From: a virus
Strand: one strand, 5' to 3'
Virus record (IMG/VR): IMGVR_UViG_3300037606_000566
Location: 1-35,818 of that record
Length of the DNA: 35,818 nt
A program made the position numbers and the translations under genes. Positions 22,047 through 32,300 of this stretch are shown here, in pieces. The stretch's first letter is position 1, and each line of letters begins with the position of its first letter. A model generated the notes under the pieces. The model was given only the letters and a program-made list of their open reading frames with translations. It was not told where the DNA came from and did no database searches.

Positions 22047-22638
22047 TGTTTGTTATTGAAAATAGAAATGGTGTATAACGAACATTATTTTCAAGTCCAG
22101 TTATATTAGTTTTATCCTCTATAAATATGGTATCATCTGTGAAAAACACAGAACTTTTAGCCTTAATTTTATTTTTAATCTTAGAAACATTTATACCTAC
22201 AAATCTCAATAATTTTAAATCTATCCCTAGTATAATATTTTCCGCATATATATAAATCATTTGACCATTTTGATAGCTTATTTTATTCTCCATATTAAAG
22301 AATTTTTTCACTATTTTTTTAATGGTAATGTCTGAAAATTGTATTACGTCTACAAAAACATATGAAATTTTATCAAATAATTGTGATACCACTAAATTAA
22401 CAAACCATCTCAAATCTTCCTCGTATTTATCTCTTCTTTCTGTTTTTTTGAATGTCCAATATAGGTTTTCACCCAATTTTCTCTCCAAAATATCAAAATC
22501 TGGATAATTATTGTTCACATAAGAAAACCCTAAAATTAAAGTGGGTATTCCATGGATGATTTCATCCATGGAACCCACAATATTAAATGCTTTACTTACA
22601 TTTACTGAATGTGTTGAGACTATATTTGCTATTTTCAT
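22003..22638 (-). CDS. Unknown protein with a strong hairpin near its 5' end
   Basis: 211 residues. It begins MKIANIVSTHSVNVSKAFNI and has a mixed alpha/beta pattern: TLILGFSYVNNNYPDFDILE, WTFKKTERRDKYEEDLRWFV, KISYVFVDVIQFSD. No recognised motif or membrane segment. The cluster of charged and aromatic residues in the first half might bind nucleic acid, but that is weak. It is the first gene after the giant hub gene. Upstream is a TACCTTTG element only four bases before the ATG. A long GC-rich inverted repeat, odd for this AT-rich genome, lies 60-98 bases into the coding sequence. Confidence 0.72.
   Translation of the reverse strand: MKIANIVSTHSVNVSKAFNIVGSMDEIIHGIPTLILGFSYVNNNYPDFDILERKLGENLYWTFKKTERRDKYEEDLRWFVNLVVSQLFDKISYVFVDVIQFSDITIKKIVKKFFNMENKISYQNGQMIYIYAENIILGIDLKLLRFVGINVSKIKNKIKAKSSVFFTDDTIFIEDKTNITGLENNVRYTPFLFSITNNEENNPTSIIHKSR
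22541..22578 (-). promoter_or_regulatory. Hairpin with T-rich tail inside a coding region: possible attenuator
   Basis: GTGGGT and TCCATGGATGA on one side pair with their complements on the other (17 bp with a 2-base bulge and a tiny loop). On the minus strand it is followed by TTTAATTTT. It is much richer in G and C than its surroundings. It overlaps codons 21-33 of the 211-residue gene. Confidence 0.55.
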
Positions 22639-22642
22639 AAAG

Positions 22643-22650
22643 CAAAGGTA
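22643..22650 (-). promoter_or_regulatory. Possible -7 element giving a near-leaderless transcript
   Basis: On the minus strand TACCTTTG fits TAnnTTTG and is followed by CTTT and the ATG of the 211-residue gene. No TTG is present at the -33 distance, so this is weak. If used, transcription would start at or next to the A of the ATG. Confidence 0.3.
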
Positions 22651-22666
22651 CTAAATTATTTTTATT

Positions 22667-25600
22667 TTAAACTGGTTTACTAAAAATATTAGATTCTATT
22701 CTACGTCTTATTACTAACCCAGAAAAAACTTCACTTTTACCAGTACTTTGGTTTTTAGCTGTTATTGGACCAGACATCATTTTATCGGCAGTAACAGTGT
22801 ATTGTAAATTCTTGATGCTATCCTTAAATTTAGATACACCACCAGTATTGTAAGCGAATGAAATCAAAGCCGCTTTTTGGTTATCATTTAATTTATCCCA
22901 GTTATTATAACCTAACTGTCTACTTACAACAGGTTGGAATCTATCGTTAATATCATACTCCAAGGTTAATAACGCTGTTTGTTCACTAAATACCGTATCT
23001 TTAGTGACTATTTGTGGTTCTGCTCCAGCACTGTTAATTATTCTATCACTACCAAATCCACCTCTATATGTTCCAACATCTTTCTGGGGCTTACTTACGA
23101 ACCCTTCGAAGGTTTTAATTATCGTTTTAGCTCTCTGGACCCAATCACCACTTAAATTGTTAACCATATCTAATTGATTCGAAGACGCTTTAACGTTTTT
23201 ATATTCACCACCAGATGGACCGCCAACGGCATTTTCTCTATCACTGGCGTTGATTGTCTTATAATTACACCCAACGTATACCGCTTCTTTTCCATCTTTG
23301 CCTTTAGGGTTTTTAACAAATGGTTTAATTAATTCTTCTTTTATTTCAGACAATGGATTGTCAGAGGCTTTATTGCCTCCAGCACCTGGTATTGGTCTAT
23401 TCCTTAACATACAAATAGCTGATTTACCATGATATTCCCAATGCCAGTGTTCTTCACCATTTACTTTACCTAATCCTTGACCATCGTTGGCCCAATATGG
23501 TTGTACGAAACCATATTTGTAAGAATTTCTATATAACCAACCAATTGCTGGGTTTTCTTCAAAATTAAAAAATTTAGCTGGGCTACCAGTGGTGAATTCA
23601 TTTCTAAAAATACCTTCCGAACCATTTCGCCTAAACATTTGTAAATCAACAGCAATACCCCAACCATGTGGTGAGTTTTGTTTGGGTCTCACTCTATACA
23701 TAGAGGTTATATATGCATGTATAGCGTTATCTCCAGAACCAGAAACTGGTGTGAAATCGTTTTCACTCATCCATTTACCCCAATCAGTTAACATATTAGT
23801 TAATGGTACAGCAGCCTCAGTAAGCATTCTTTTATCTGGGTCTAATTCAAAACTAATATATTTTATTTTATCTATTTTAGTTAAAGTTATATTATTACTT
23901 TCTATTATTGAATTAAGACTACCATTTTCTATTATTGTTTGGATTATTGGTGCATAACTTCCAGTTTTAAAACTACCAGTTTCACCATCTATAACACCAG
24001 TCCCAGCATTTTCCGTATCTATTGAATCAGTAAGTGACATAAATAAATCATATGCCGTAATCAATGGTGTGTCAGAATATCTAGTCCTTGTACCAGTAAA
24101 TACTGTTGACATATAATTTGGTTTTATATTATGTTTTACTCCTGTAATCATATAAGCACCATGAAACATGGGTATGTTGTCCAATTGAAAATACATCATA
24201 GGTTGAATCATGGCGTTACCCATCATTTCAACTTGTGCTTTGTAACTTCTGACTGAATATACATTAAAAATATTTTGTCCAGCTAAAGACCTATTAGTTT
24301 GAGCACCTTTTTGTGAAATGTCCTCTTGAATTTGTAAAGACTCATCAGTTTCGATAAATTCACTTTGGTCTAATAAAATATCTTTAAATATATTTTGATT
24401 TTGTTGACCATAAGCAACTTTAAACACTGCAACTGGTTCTTCCCCACCTGATATATTGGTAGTGAAATCATTTGGTGTATCGGTAGAAATATTTCCATCA
24501 TTACACACAAAATCAAAACCATCATTACCATATTCTGAATTATTAAAATCTAAATGTTTTGATGGTTGTCCAGCATAAACACAAACAAAGTTAGGTCCGC
24601 ATGAACCGTTTGCTATTGCTTCTTCGTAATTTGGGTATGTCCCAAACATGGCTTTAAGGTTTTCAGGGTCTTTATAGTTGACAAAAGTAGGTAATGCATT
24701 GAAAACAAATTTATTTGAATCCAATAACCCACTAATAGCGTCATATGCAGAAGTGTTAGGTGATTTTATTAAATAGTTATTAACAGGTATAGGGTTGATA
24801 AATAATTTGTCACCTATGTCTTGAAATGACCTACTGACAAATCTAAAACTATCAATAAGACTTGGTGTATCACGACCATTATTTTTGGCAAGTTCTAAAT
24901 CTACCTTACTCCTCACACTTCTACTACTACTATCACCACATTGAAAAATTAAATTCTTTGGGTCGGTAGCTCCAGCTAACCATTTATCGTTTATGTTTTT
25001 ACATGTTGTATATAAAATAAATTTAATTACACTCTCATCTGTTGTCCCAAAAACTTGTTGTTCAATTTTTCTTTTAATTAATGTTGGTGAAAAAGAGTCA
25101 ATTTGTGTTTTTATTTCAGTAATTAGAGCCGATAAATATATGTTAAATGATGCGACAGAAACGGAGTTTATGTATCTGTTATTACCAGAGTCAGTTTCAT
25201 CCCTCCATATTTTATAATTATTGTTAACGATAATAACTTCTTGTTTCATAGCATCGATTAATGCCTTAACCCCAGAATTAGTGGCATAGTTACCACCCAT
25301 TTCTAAAGCTAAATAATCGTTATCCCAACCAGAATAATACAATTCAATGCTTGGGGAACCAATAGGTGTCATTATAACATAATTTTTACTTTTAAATTTT
25401 TCATTTATATAGTTAGCAACACTTATCGTGTCGTCTTTTTCATTTACAGCGTTTTTTATGGTATTTAAAAATGAATTAAACTCAGTAGAGTTGCCTGAAA
25501 AAATTTCTAGTTCATTTTTAAGTTCATTCCAACTTGTCTTATCATCAGTTCCATTGACAAAACTGAAAAAAGAGTTTTTAAATTCTTCAATTACTTGAAT

Positions 25601-28600
25601 AGGTAATCTTCTAAAGAGAGAATCTTTATCAATGTTTACGTAATCTTTAAATGACGATAGACCCCAATCTAAAAACTGTAACAACTCATCCCTATCATGG
25701 TTGCCACCAGTAGCTCTACCCCAAAGTGTTTCACCATTTTTACTCCAAAATATGGGGTCTTTAGGGTTATCGTTGGTTCTGTTTCCAATACTAACACCAG
25801 AACCACCACCAATTAATAAACCGCCCTCAATGATTGGGTCCTCTGAAGATAATCTCCATAATATGCTCCCAACCCAAGCACACCATAGTCTTGGAGAATG
25901 AATGAACCCAGCTTTTTGATTGAATAAATGTTTTATTTCGTTTACTTCAAAAGGTGAACCATCTAATGTATTCCAAGGTAAGTTGTTTAAAAACAAAAAG
26001 GCTTTGGAATAATTTCCACAGAAATAAATACTTCCATCTTGAGATTCAATCTTTGCTCTACTCTGACCATAATAAAATTTACTACCAAATAATGAAAAAG
26101 AAAAATTATCAGTACTACTCCTGTATTCTTCACTGTCAAAAAAAGTAGTAACATTAGAAGCGAATGCTGGTTGTTCAAAATATGGGAAGGTAATTGATGT
26201 ATCACCACCAATTAACGCATTAAATAATTCTCTATTAAGCCCGATATCTTCATGTAAAACATTAGATTCATTATCTAAAAAAAATTTTTCTTTGTCTTTA
26301 GGTGTACTTCTAATAGTCATCAGATTTTCTTTATCAAAATCATACTTTGTCTTGAGTGGTGTAATCTTATCTGCCGATAATTTTCTGCTTCTACTTAAAC
26401 CTTTACTGGTTGAATTTCTGTAAAAGACGTACATTAAAGGTAGTTTTGACCCAATACTACCACTAAAATCCATTTTAACATATTCTTGAATACCCAAAGA
26501 ACCACCAAATGAGTTATAGCCAGCTGTTGAATCCACTATGTCCTCTGACATTTTAGCTAAATTAAACAAACTTTCAGTTGCAATATTATCTGAGGTTGGA
26601 AATAATGTTACGTTATTTTTAAATGAATCAACAGGGATTATTTTCATATACATACTTCCATCAATTGGTTTTGTATTTGATAATCCATCACCATGATAAT
26701 TGGTCAAAAAGAAATTTTTTGTTGCCCTATTACTAAGAATATCCCACCCAGCTTTTTCTTTTAATTTATCTGGAGAAATTAACCATTCACCACTAAAGTT
26801 ATCACTAATAGGGATTATACTTTCTCTAATGTTAGCCTTTGGGTTAGCGTATATGTAGTTATTTTCGGCTTTTATTAATAAATTTTCAAAACCATCATTT
26901 TTATCTATTTTTACATTAATATAATCTTCTAAACTTAATTGAGAAATTGACTGTAAAAGGGTTTTATTTGTGATGTTTCTTACTATCGCATCAACTTCTA
27001 TTTTAGCCATTACCTCAATTTCTTTATTCTCGACATCTAAAGTGTTACTACCATTAGTATAACCTAGAAATGTTATACCTCTGTGTATAATCATACGTAT
27101 CACTTCTTCTTTAGTGGTATAAGTTGTTCTGGCATACGGTTCTTGTTCATTAAATAATTTAGTATCTAATGGGTTTACTGGGAACCAAGTTGTTTCAATC
27201 GTAGCTATTTCTGTTTCTACTTGATTGGTTAATTCTTGAGAAATTATAAATGCTTTTAATAAATCATCAATAAAGTTTAATTCATCAACTAATTGAGGGT
27301 TTTCCAAAACGCCATAATCACCAAGATATTTATCAACAAAATTACCGTCAATCGCTTTTTCTTTATAATCTGGCCAAGCAAAGAATTTATTTTTATTTAT
27401 GCTATTTTTTTTAATGTCTGTAGAACTAACTAAATCGGTTGTGAATTTTTTTGCTAATTCTTCAGTTCTGGTTATATTTAGTTCTGCCGCATTAGATACA
27501 GTATAGATAGTTTCCATCATTACCTCAATAGCTACAGTGAAAATCTCTGTTATATTTTTGACCGTTGGTTCAAAACTTAAGTTATTTCTAAAAGAATTTT
27601 TTAATTCCTCGGCCAAAACCATCTTTGTATTTTTTTCGGTTTTTTTCAGTTCGTTAACGCTGTTAGCTAACGTTTTATATATTTTAGTTAAATTATACGC
27701 ATCAAAAACTAAATCGTCACTTAAACCATTTTTATAATATTTATTCAGATAATTATTTATATTTTTTTTGTATTGTAACATACCATCAAATGACCCAATT
27801 ACCCCAGTTAAATAATCATCGGTTTCAGACCCAGATAAAGATTTTTTAGTTTCAAATACTGTTAAACCTTTGTCTATTCCAATTGTAGTTAAATCAGTAA
27901 AATCAATTAATTTAAGTGTAACAATATTAGTTGTTAGTTTGTTAAATTTTTCTATATTTAATGAAATCATTGAAGTATAATCGTTGATGGCTTTATTAAC
28001 TATATCAGGTTTTTTATTATTAGGTTTTATAATGAAAGTAAATTCAGGTCTAGCTAACTCTGGAATAACATCTAAAGCAACACCTAGAATATTTATATTA
28101 TTTTTAATTTCATCTATTAGTTTTAATGCCTCGTTTATACTATTAAGATTTTTTGACGCATCAGAATTATTTGATATTTTTGGGATACCTTCATTTATTT
28201 TACCAATGGCAACCATTAACTCGTTTAAATTTAAAATTTTTGAAGTTCTTTTTAAATTTATGGCGGCATATATCGATTTACCAATTTCAGTATATGGTAT
28301 TGCTTTCATATACCCAATAATTAAATCTGATAACATAGCATAAGTATATCCAACAAATTGACATTGAATTTCAAAGTTACCAGTTTTTGAATTAAATTTA
28401 GAGTTAAATTTAAGCATATGAAGACAGTAAGTTACTGGTTTACCATAATAACCTTTTATCTCCAACTCAAATAACGGGTATGGTAATTGAAAAAAAACGG
28501 CATATTTATTCCCAGAATTATTACCAGAAATATTTTCCTCGTTTTGAAAAATAGAGCTACCTCTCACATCAACGAAATCAATACTAATCATTGGTGCCAT

Positions 28601-28948
28601 TGATGGATTAAAAGAAATATCTATATTTGTGATACCTAAAGTTTCACTATTTAATGTTCCTTTATCAAATACCGTAGTTAAATCAGTGTACTTAGTTGTT
28701 AGTGATTTACCAGCACCTGTTTCGCTTCCTTCAATGAAATTAACAGATATTTTACTAGAACTTTCTACCGAACTACTTTCACCTGTTGTACTTAATACTG
28801 TTCTAGCCTTTCTACTTGTTCTTAAAATAACAGATATGTTTAAATCCTCTAAAGGAACTGACATATTATCACTTGAATCAAATCCATCTCTATCGTTTGG
28901 GTCAACTATTGTTACCCTACCAGCACTACACCCTATTTTATTCTCCAT
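22667..28948 (-). CDS. Giant baseplate hub protein with C-terminal M15 peptidase and GH24 lysozyme-like domains
   Basis: 2093 residues from the ATG at 28948. An ATG at 29002 in frame would overlap most of the end of the upstream gene; the later start gives an 11-base overlap. The first 1700 residues are structural. About residues 1550-1680 hold a hub-like segment (MGNAMIQPMMYFQLDNIPMF, then HGAYMITGVKHNIKPNYM). Residues about 1705-1855 are an M15-type D,D-carboxypeptidase/endopeptidase, with zinc ligands His1761 and Asp1768 in SPHGWGIAVDL and the pair around 1834-1836 in EEHWHWEYHG. Residues about 1936-2093 are lysozyme-like: Glu1948 in IIKTFEGF, Asp1957 in KDVGTYRGGFGS, and NDNQKAALISFAYNTGG. 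Together they should cut peptide and glycan bonds of the cell wall during entry, as the gp5 lysozyme does in T4. The usual active-site Thr position reads Arg. Confidence 0.88.
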   Translation of the reverse strand: MENKIGCSAGRVTIVDPNDRDGFDSSDNMSVPLEDLNISVILRTSRKARTVLSTTGESSSVESSSKISVNFIEGSETGAGKSLTTKYTDLTTVFDKGTLNSETLGITNIDISFNPSMAPMISIDFVDVRGSSIFQNEENISGNNSGNKYAVFFQLPYPLFELEIKGYYGKPVTYCLHMLKFNSKFNSKTGNFEIQCQFVGYTYAMLSDLIIGYMKAIPYTEIGKSIYAAINLKRTSKILNLNELMVAIGKINEGIPKISNNSDASKNLNSINEALKLIDEIKNNINILGVALDVIPELARPEFTFIIKPNNKKPDIVNKAINDYTSMISLNIEKFNKLTTNIVTLKLIDFTDLTTIGIDKGLTVFETKKSLSGSETDDYLTGVIGSFDGMLQYKKNINNYLNKYYKNGLSDDLVFDAYNLTKIYKTLANSVNELKKTEKNTKMVLAEELKNSFRNNLSFEPTVKNITEIFTVAIEVMMETIYTVSNAAELNITRTEELAKKFTTDLVSSTDIKKNSINKNKFFAWPDYKEKAIDGNFVDKYLGDYGVLENPQLVDELNFIDDLLKAFIISQELTNQVETEIATIETTWFPVNPLDTKLFNEQEPYARTTYTTKEEVIRMIIHRGITFLGYTNGSNTLDVENKEIEVMAKIEVDAIVRNITNKTLLQSISQLSLEDYINVKIDKNDGFENLLIKAENNYIYANPKANIRESIIPISDNFSGEWLISPDKLKEKAGWDILSNRATKNFFLTNYHGDGLSNTKPIDGSMYMKIIPVDSFKNNVTLFPTSDNIATESLFNLAKMSEDIVDSTAGYNSFGGSLGIQEYVKMDFSGSIGSKLPLMYVFYRNSTSKGLSRSRKLSADKITPLKTKYDFDKENLMTIRSTPKDKEKFFLDNESNVLHEDIGLNRELFNALIGGDTSITFPYFEQPAFASNVTTFFDSEEYRSSTDNFSFSLFGSKFYYGQSRAKIESQDGSIYFCGNYSKAFLFLNNLPWNTLDGSPFEVNEIKHLFNQKAGFIHSPRLWCAWVGSILWRLSSEDPIIEGGLLIGGGSGVSIGNRTNDNPKDPIFWSKNGETLWGRATGGNHDRDELLQFLDWGLSSFKDYVNIDKDSLFRRLPIQVIEEFKNSFFSFVNGTDDKTSWNELKNELEIFSGNSTEFNSFLNTIKNAVNEKDDTISVANYINEKFKSKNYVIMTPIGSPSIELYYSGWDNDYLALEMGGNYATNSGVKALIDAMKQEVIIVNNNYKIWRDETDSGNNRYINSVSVASFNIYLSALITEIKTQIDSFSPTLIKRKIEQQVFGTTDESVIKFILYTTCKNINDKWLAGATDPKNLIFQCGDSSSRSVRSKVDLELAKNNGRDTPSLIDSFRFVSRSFQDIGDKLFINPIPVNNYLIKSPNTSAYDAISGLLDSNKFVFNALPTFVNYKDPENLKAMFGTYPNYEEAIANGSCGPNFVCVYAGQPSKHLDFNNSEYGNDGFDFVCNDGNISTDTPNDFTTNISGGEEPVAVFKVAYGQQNQNIFKDILLDQSEFIETDESLQIQEDISQKGAQTNRSLAGQNIFNVYSVRSYKAQVEMMGNAMIQPMMYFQLDNIPMFHGAYMITGVKHNIKPNYMSTVFTGTRTRYSDTPLITAYDLFMSLTDSIDTENAGTGVIDGETGSFKTGSYAPIIQTIIENGSLNSIIESNNITLTKIDKIKYISFELDPDKRMLTEAAVPLTNMLTDWGKWMSENDFTPVSGSGDNAIHAYITSMYRVRPKQNSPHGWGIAVDLQMFRRNGSEGIFRNEFTTGSPAKFFNFEENPAIGWLYRNSYKYGFVQPYWANDGQGLGKVNGEEHWHWEYHGKSAICMLRNRPIPGAGGNKASDNPLSEIKEELIKPFVKNPKGKDGKEAVYVGCNYKTINASDRENAVGGPSGGEYKNVKASSNQLDMVNNLSGDWVQRAKTIIKTFEGFVSKPQKDVGTYRGGFGSDRIINSAGAEPQIVTKDTVFSEQTALLTLEYDINDRFQPVVSRQLGYNNWDKLNDNQKAALISFAYNTGGVSKFKDSIKNLQYTVTADKMMSGPITAKNQSTGKSEVFSGLVIRRRIESNIFSKPV

Positions 28949-29258
28949 ATAATAATTTATGATTTTTAACTTCCCCCATGTATCTAATAATTGCACTTTC
29001 AAATGGGAAAGGAATTCTAAGCATGGTCATATCTGGTATGTTAAATTCTAACCCACCATATTGTGGGTTGGCTAACATAATTAACCAACCACTATAAGGG
29101 TTATTATAATACAAATTACTTAATTTGTCAAGTCTAGTTAAGCCTTGTTTATATACCATACTTTTATCTTCACCAGAGACTGGTATTCTAATACCTGGAA
29201 TTGGTGTAATGTTTTCATCAATTCTAAATCTACTATATCTATCGAAATATTCGCTCAT
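28938..29258 (-). CDS. Small baseplate protein, LysM-like / gp53-like
   Basis: 106 residues. The segment LTRLDKLSNLYYNNPYSGWL followed by IMLANPQYGGLEFNIPD and LRIPFP follows the LysM-like layout found in T4 gp53 and tail proteins of the X type: helix, YY...W..I...N, then an inserted proline near the end. In T4, gp53 joins wedges in the baseplate. Here it sits between the OmpA-domain protein and the hub gene. It overlaps the hub start by 11 bases, so translation is probably coupled. The 89-base gap upstream has a small GC-richer patch (29283-29320) with an imperfect short hairpin and no clear promoter. The gp53 link is by pattern only. Confidence 0.6.
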   Translation of the reverse strand: MSEYFDRYSRFRIDENITPIPGIRIPVSGEDKSMVYKQGLTRLDKLSNLYYNNPYSGWLIMLANPQYGGLEFNIPDMTMLRIPFPFESAIIRYMGEVKNHKLLYGE

Positions 29259-29347
29259 TTTATTTGTTTTTTAACATGTTGTACCAGATAAAGGACGCTT
29301 TGTCTCAAGTATCATGGTTTGCTTATTACTTTTTTATAACCTATAAT

Positions 29348-32300
29348 TTAATTTACGAAATCAATCAAGGTGTTTGAACCACGTAAATATTTTCTATCGT
29401 GAAAAAACTTTATATCTAATTCTGGTATTGAAATAACGAAAGTTAATTTATTACTTGGTTCAATAGCGAAATCACTTATAATAGCACCCCAATTTTTTAC
29501 TTTAGATAAAAATACCGTATTGTTTTCTTCTGTAATATTTTTAAGTTTAAACGATACTAATTCTAATGAATTCATTGTTGTTACATTAGAATTTAAAGTT
29601 ATTTTTACGTCATATTCTTTTGATAATTCTTGATTAGAATCAAACCCAAATTTACCACCTAAAGTGTTAAATGTACTTATCTGAATCGTAAAATAATCTT
29701 TTTTTAACGTTAAAAAATTTTTCAGAATATCATAATCACTAACAGTAACTTCTAAACCAGTGTTTGCTGATGTCGATTGACTACTTTGTGATACTTCAGT
29801 TTCATTTTCTTTTTCTTGGTCTATGTTTTCATTATTAATAATTTCCATACCGTTTTTATCTTTTTCGATTTCAGATATATCTTTTATTCCATTGTGTAAA
29901 TACCATGGTCTAAATGTATTAACTATTTCGACTGCTGCTAAATCAGTTGCATTAAATGGTTCATCAATTATTGGTGCTATCTCACTAACTTTAGCTGGGG
30001 CAATCATTGGTTTATCTTTTGATATATAATCAGCTCTAGGGTCGTAAACTTGTGTGTTTGCAAAATAGTTAAACGATAAAGCATTTTGTAATTTGTTAAT
30101 TGGACCCATTAAACTAGAACCACCAATAAATTTAAAACTCATACTAACATTAGCAATCATTGGTTGCACACCAATACCTTCTGGGTTTAAATCCCAAACC
30201 AATGGTTCATAATCAATACTAACGTTATCAATAGCTATTTTAGTGTTGTAAAAATCACCAATTCTTAAAATACATATCGGTGGTCTACCAAATGCTAAAT
30301 TTGTCGCACCTTGTTCTTCCATAGTTGGTCCTTGTCTAGTACATTGTAATAAAAAAGTTAACCTAGAATTTAATCCTTCTGGAGTAGTTGAATGGAAAGC
30401 TGGGTGAAAATATTTTATTTTTTGTCTAAAATAGTCAAATACTAGTGGGTCTTCATCAGTTAATTTGTCAAAATATAAAGTTTCATTGTAATATTTACCA
30501 CTTATTTTATTATTTATTCTTCTATTGTTATTATCGTCATTAATTACTTCTTTTTTAGGTAAGTCTTCACCAGCAATGTCTTTACTGTAAATAAACGATA
30601 CTTTGGCTACCCTGTCTTGTTTACAAGCTAATGAATCGGTAGGACACTCTGCCGCCTGTCTTAATTTTGGTATTCCTTTGCAAGGAACACACCCAATTGA
30701 TTGTAACTCTCTCGTTTCACCAATAATAAACCTTTTATCAAAATCAGCATCAGTTAATTTAGGTAACCCACCCTTTATTAGTGGCCACCATCTTTGTTTA
30801 ATGTCTTCCTTTAGATTAATTGCTCTATCTTTAGCTAATTTATTATTATAAACAATATTTCCTTGACTACTAGCATAGCCAGTTATCGTAGCAATAAAGT
30901 TTGGTGATACTTCAATTAAATGTTTTGTCATTAATTCAACAAGTTTAGGGTCAAAATAACCATTTAATACTTGACTATCTGCACAAACAATTGTTGGTGA
31001 AGTTGCTGGGCTTCGTTTTTCTTCAATATTTTCAGAATAATTTAGTCCAAAATTATATCTGTCTGGCCAACCTTCACCATCGGCTTGGATGCTGTTGTTT
31101 CTGGCACCAGGGGTGTAATTAGCCTTATAATTTCCAAGTCCTTGATTTTCACCTTTTTGGTTGACTGAATAATCAATAGGTGTTCCATCTAATTTATTGA
31201 GTCCATTTTCATATAATAATTCAATAGCTGCGTTATCGTTAGGAAAATACACTGATATGTCTGTCGGTACCACCTCTTCTTCAATAACTTTAACGTCTTG
31301 AACTATTGGTGTTTCTTTAACTATATCACTAATTTGGGCTGGTGTTAATTTCTCACTAAATTTACTATCTGGGTCAATACATCCAGCCCAAAATGAAGCA
31401 ATATAACTGTCATCTGGTCCTTCTTCGCCTCTAAAAGAATTTACATAACTAGGATGGTCAACAATAATTTGAAAAGATAAATTACCTGTTCTTTCAGTAT
31501 TATTGTAAGTGTATATTGGTTCTCCACGCCCAATAAAATTACTTGTTTCCCAATTTAAACTACTATTTTCACTAAAGTTAATATTATATGGTGGAAACCA
31601 CATGATTCTACCTTTTTTACCAGTTAGTAGGTCTCCTGGTCCACGCTCTGACCTAGGTAATAAAGTATTACTATCAGCCCAAGCAAGATTTTCAATAGAA
31701 AACATATATTGTTTTGGGTCTGTAGGGTTATCATCAGTGTAAGGTGTTATTTTTGGAATACCAAATTCACTTAATATTGACCCTTGAGTATTATTACGAT
31801 ATGGAACTGTAGTATTAATTCCGTTTACTGTAGTTGCACCCTTATTATCAATACCATCAGTACCGCTTCTAACTAACTTTTTAACTCTATCGTATCTATC
31901 AAGAGTGGTCCAACTTCTACAATAAGTATCATTAGCTGATATGTTCTCTTCACCTTTATATCTACCTTGTTCGTTAAATAATGAAGCTTTTAATACTGCA
32001 TTACCTTTGGAAAAACCTTTACCATTGGCTGTCTGTATTTGAGATGATTTTTTATCCATATCCCCTTTAGCTGTAATGATATTAATCATACCTTTACTGT
32101 TGAATAGTTTTTGGGTTTTAATTAATAAAGATTTTTTGTCGCCTACAAGTTCATCATTTCGTCCAATTATATCTTGTATAAATCTAAAATTAGCTGGTAA
32201 TATTGCTTCATCTATTGTATTTACAGCTTCACCATTTGTAGATGTCCAAGTAAAATTAACATCACTTATTTTTCTGTTTTCGTATCCACTATTACCTCTT

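Noticed and set aside
28949-29002. Earlier ATG at 29002 for the hub protein
   Set aside because: It would overlap the upstream gene by 65 bases. The ATG at 28948 gives a short 11-base overlap and starts at the more protein-like MENKIGCSAG.
29283-29320. GC-richer patch with GACAAAG and CTTTATC arms, considered as a small RNA or tRNA-like element
   Set aside because: The pairing is short and imperfect, no cloverleaf forms, and there is no adjacent promoter or terminator.
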